The position numbers and the translations under genes are program-made. A stretch of 15,587 nucleotides of DNA from Sulfurimonas sp. (GTDB taxonomy: Bacteria; Campylobacterota; Campylobacteria; Campylobacterales; Sulfurimonadaceae). Positions 13,840 to 15,587 of the stretch are shown in pieces. Where the stretch lies: assembly GCA_027066935.1 (NCBI GenBank), contig JAMOMX010000099.1:1-15587 (forward strand), given 5' to 3'. Position 1 is the stretch's first letter. Each line of letters opens with the position of its first letter. A model generated the notes under the pieces. That model worked only from the letters and a program-made list of their open reading frames with translations, made no database searches and was not told the DNA's origin.

Positions 13840-13848
13840 TTATCCACA
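13840..13848 (+). other. Single DnaA-box-like 9-mer
   Basis: TTATCCACA, identical to the strong E. coli DnaA box, lies 15 bases upstream (in gene direction) of the lipoprotein -10 box. It is alone; I see no cluster of boxes and no replication genes, so it does not mark an origin. DnaA-linked control of the lipoprotein gene is possible but chance occurrence is not excluded. Confidence 0.3.
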
Positions 13849-13992
13849 ATCAACATCCTTTAGCTTCAGGGTGACGAAACAGAAAAACTTGTTAGTATGA
13901 AACAGCCGTGCCTTTAGTTTAATTATATGATTGTTTAGGATTTAATTAAGCCAAATATGTTATTGTATTGCAATTATTTAAAAGGCACTTTT

Positions 13993-14295
13993 ATGGACAA
14001 TACAATAATTTTTGTGTTAATAGCTATAATAATATTGATAGTAGTTATAATAAAAACTTTTAGTAAAAAACAACCAGTTGATGTAAAAACTAAAAATCAA
14101 AAAAAAGCTGAAATAGTTGATGCATATAAGATGGAGTTAAGAGAGGTTCTTGGGGTATTGCAGAATGACAAACAAGCAAAACTTAATAAAAAAAAGGAAT
14201 TGCTTAAAAAATTTAGTAATGAATTATCAAAAAATATTTTTTTTGATAATGATGAAATAAGGGGGATAATACTTGAACTTTCTAAAGAAAGTTAA
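13993..14295 (+). CDS. Small single-TM protein of unknown function
   Basis: Protein of 100 aa from ATG 13993 (MDNTIIFVLI), chosen because AAAAGG lies about 7 bases before it; a longer reading from 13957 lacks a ribosome site and would add an unlikely N-terminus. An N-terminal membrane helix (about 4–22, very Ile/Val-rich) is followed by a lysine-rich cytoplasmic part with predicted helices (about 35–75, KAEIVDAYKMELREVLGVL then KKKELLKKF) and an acidic end. Many small bacterial membrane-anchored helix proteins look like this; I recognise no family. It is a single gene converging on the tonB-like gene, with only 7 bp between the two stops. Confidence 0.72.
   Translation: MDNTIIFVLIAIIILIVVIIKTFSKKQPVDVKTKNQKKAEIVDAYKMELREVLGVLQNDKQAKLNKKKELLKKFSNELSKNIFFDNDEIRGIILELSKES
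14276..14293. terminator. Weak hairpin between convergent genes
   Basis: AACTTTC-TAAA-GAAAGTT forms a perfect 7-bp stem with a 4-base loop, covering the end of the small membrane-protein gene and ending in its stop codon. It is AT-rich and not followed by a proper T-run on either strand, so terminator activity is uncertain. Confidence 0.3.
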
Positions 14296-14302
14296 CTTGA
14301 TT

Positions 14303-15178
14303 TTAATTCAGTGCGTATTTAACAGGTAGATGAAGAACTATATTTTTTTTAGGTTTTGGAAGTTTACCTGATAAATCTGATATTGTTTTCATAGCTGCTC
14401 TACTAAGCACAAGGTTGTTTGATTTAATAACTTTAATATCATATATATTTCTATTTGTAGCTAATTTAAATTTAATGGTAACCTCTCCTGTAATCCCTTT
14501 TTTCTTTGCGCTACTTGGATAAAAAAGATGTTTTTGTACTAATTTTAAAATCTCTTTTTTATTGATTTGTAAATATGTTTTTTCATTTGATTTTTGCTTA
14601 GGTTTAGTATTTTTTGTAGTATTTTTTTGTGAAACATAAGTTTTTTTAACACTGTTTTTTTTAATAGGTTTAGTTTCATGTTTTCTTTTAGGGGTTGGTC
14701 TTTTTCTTACATAAGCCAATTCTGATGGAACTTGTTCTATTAAAAAGCCATCCATCTTTTTAAGCTCTAAATCATATTTTTTTACAACTTTTTTTGGTTT
14801 TTGTTCTTTAGTTTTTTTAACTATTTGTTTCTCTTGTTTAGTTTTCTTTAGGGAAGGTTTTTCTTTAAGTATTGTATCTGTTTTAGCTATTGCTATTGTT
14901 GGTTCTGGTTCTGGTTTTTGTTCAGGAGATGGTTCGTTAGTAAGTTCTTGAGATGTATTTGTCTCCACTAAATTGTCTTTTTTTTGTATCAATTCTTTAA
15001 CTGGCTCTATATCTTCTATCGTATTTGCAGCTACAGCAGTTGGTAAATTTGTTTTTATTTTGTTATCTAGTTGTTTGTCTTGTGTTCTTATATAGTTATC
15101 CCATACATAAAGTAATGATATTAAAACACATATATGTATGCCTATAGAGATTAGAAGTGATTTAGAATTTTTTATCAT
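14303..15178 (-). CDS. TonB-like energy-transducing protein
   Basis: Protein of 291 aa from ATG 15178 (MIKNSKSLLISIG); a longer frame from 15223 adds 15 residues without a better ribosome site, and neither start has a clear Shine–Dalgarno. TonB passes proton-motive energy from ExbB/ExbD to outer-membrane receptors for iron chelates and other ligands. Layout: membrane helix (about 6–24), a long periplasmic linker rich in Pro/Glu then Lys, and a C-terminal TonB domain (about 212–291). Signatures are LFYPSSAKKKGITGEVTIKF, VIKSNNLVLSRAAMKTI and a final beta strand. The SSG-like segment reads KSNN, somewhat divergent. exbB and exbD are not in the window, so TonB rather than TolA is the better call but not certain. 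Confidence 0.82.
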   Translation of the reverse strand: MIKNSKSLLISIGIHICVLISLLYVWDNYIRTQDKQLDNKIKTNLPTAVAANTIEDIEPVKELIQKKDNLVETNTSQELTNEPSPEQKPEPEPTIAIAKTDTILKEKPSLKKTKQEKQIVKKTKEQKPKKVVKKYDLELKKMDGFLIEQVPSELAYVRKRPTPKRKHETKPIKKNSVKKTYVSQKNTTKNTKPKQKSNEKTYLQINKKEILKLVQKHLFYPSSAKKKGITGEVTIKFKLATNRNIYDIKVIKSNNLVLSRAAMKTISDLSGKLPKPKKNIVLHLPVKYALN

Positions 15179-15239
15179 AGTAAAATGATAGCAAAAATAA
15201 GTTATAAATAATTGAAAAAGCAATTATTGTAGTTGACTC

Positions 15240-15273
15240 ATTATATAAGTTATGCAAGAATTTTATTGCATAA
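15240..15273 (-). promoter_or_regulatory. tonB-like promoter with overlapping dyad operator
   Basis: On the minus strand TATAAT lies at 15240–15245. Right upstream is a perfect inverted repeat, TTATGCAA (15250–15257) and TTGCATAA (15266–15273), separated by 8 bases, which places it across the spacer and -35 region. That position is typical of a repressor operator. It does not resemble the Fur consensus. It also lies about 68 bp upstream of the plus-strand rlmB-like start, so it could serve both genes. Confidence 0.5.
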
Positions 15274-15329
15274 TTTGGATTAAAATCACAAATTTTCATA
15301 AAAAAATAATTTTTTAATATATTCTTAGA

Positions 15330-15335
15330 TAAAAT
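15330..15335 (+). promoter_or_regulatory. Possible -10 box of the rlmB-like gene
   Basis: TAAAAT ends 5 bases before the ATG at 15341, and an alternative TATATT lies at 15318–15323. Neither leader would hold a Shine–Dalgarno, so translation may be leaderless. Confidence 0.35.
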
Positions 15336-15340
15336 AGCCT

Positions 15341-15587
15341 ATGTTAATTTATGCGAAACAACCAGTACACTATATTATTAAAAATCATCCATCAAAAATC
15401 AAGACTCTTTACTTAGCAAAAGAGATAGATAAAAAAGATTATGCAAAATTTATGAAGATGAATTTTGAAGTTAAAAGAATTCCACCTGATGCAGCAGGAA
15501 AGATGTGTAAAAATGCACTGCATCAAGGGATACTAGCTGAAGTAGATGAGTTTAGATTAGATGATTTTAAATCATTTTTAGATAAAA
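15341..15587 (+). CDS. rlmB: SpoU/TrmH-family 23S rRNA 2'-O-methyltransferase (RlmB-like), 3'-truncated by window edge
   Basis: The first 82 codons are present; the frame is open at the right edge. This part is the N-terminal substrate-binding domain: LIYAKQPVHYIIKNHPSKIKTLYLAKEID, then the second half with AAGKMCKNALHQGILAEVDEF, where the HQG(I/F)LA motif is the hallmark of SpoU-type substrate-binding domains. RlmB methylates the ribose of G2251 in 23S rRNA; the SAM-binding SPOUT knot would follow beyond the window, so the exact target is inferred. No Shine–Dalgarno is visible before the ATG, and the -10-like box is very near, suggesting a leaderless message. It is divergent from the tonB-like gene. 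Confidence 0.8.
   Translation, partial: MLIYAKQPVHYIIKNHPSKIKTLYLAKEIDKKDYAKFMKMNFEVKRIPPDAAGKMCKNALHQGILAEVDEFRLDDFKSFLDK

Noticed and set aside
13840..13848. Replication origin
   Set aside because: Only one DnaA box, no AT-rich unwinding region with further boxes and no dnaA/dnaN nearby.
15250..15273. Fur box at the tonB-like promoter
   Set aside because: The dyad contains GC steps (ATGCAA/TTGCAT) and spacing unlike the Fur consensus; only position suggests regulation.

Overview
The window is AT-rich bacterial DNA and almost certainly comes from a Campylobacterota (Epsilonproteobacteria) chromosome, probably a free-living Sulfurimonas/Arcobacter-like relative. The grounds are the epsilon-specific DUF1882 family, the glyA–DUF1882–SPOR–aroE gene order (which I recall from Campylobacter jejuni), and promoters that show a good TATAAT box behind T-rich DNA with no clear -35 box. 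The genus call is weak.

Left part (1–2164, + strand): the 3' part of bioA (biotin synthesis) overlaps the start of an M20D amidohydrolase gene. Directly behind it lies a 2.77-kb accessory island (about 2159–5028) bounded by a 96-bp direct repeat with one mismatch. The right copy is the authentic 3' end of a class II aldolase-like gene; the left copy is a duplicate joined to the last codon of the amidohydrolase gene. The island holds two compact two-gene modules: an MNT nucleotidyltransferase/HEPN pair of toxin–antitoxin type, and an ABC-type AAA ATPase followed by a small protein with a possible PD-(D/E)XK nuclease core. Each module runs straight into a broken 5' fragment of the same kind of secreted-protein gene, and the first fragment is cut off by a REP-like palindrome. 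The ATPase/nuclease-like pair is the best candidate in this window for an undescribed (defence-like) system.

Middle part (4954–9237): a minus-strand dnaJ–aldolase-like pair, in which the aldolase-like protein appears to have lost all three zinc histidines. Divergent from dnaJ are mltA (lytic transglycosylase) and recR (recombinational repair) on the plus strand, overlapping by ATGA. recR then collides tail-to-tail with aroE.

Right part (8446–13130, - strand): a tight operon glyA → DUF1882 → SPOR protein → trpE → aroE, joining one-carbon/serine metabolism, a divisome-type peptidoglycan-binding protein, tryptophan synthesis and the shikimate pathway. Upstream are a small lipoprotein gene (-), a one-TM small protein (+), a TonB-like protein (-) with a dyad at its promoter, and the start of an rlmB-like rRNA methyltransferase gene (+) that runs off the window.

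Core genes are intact and ordinary. The unusual material is the 2.2–5.0 kb island, the degenerate aldolase, several apparently leaderless promoters and a few dyad elements.
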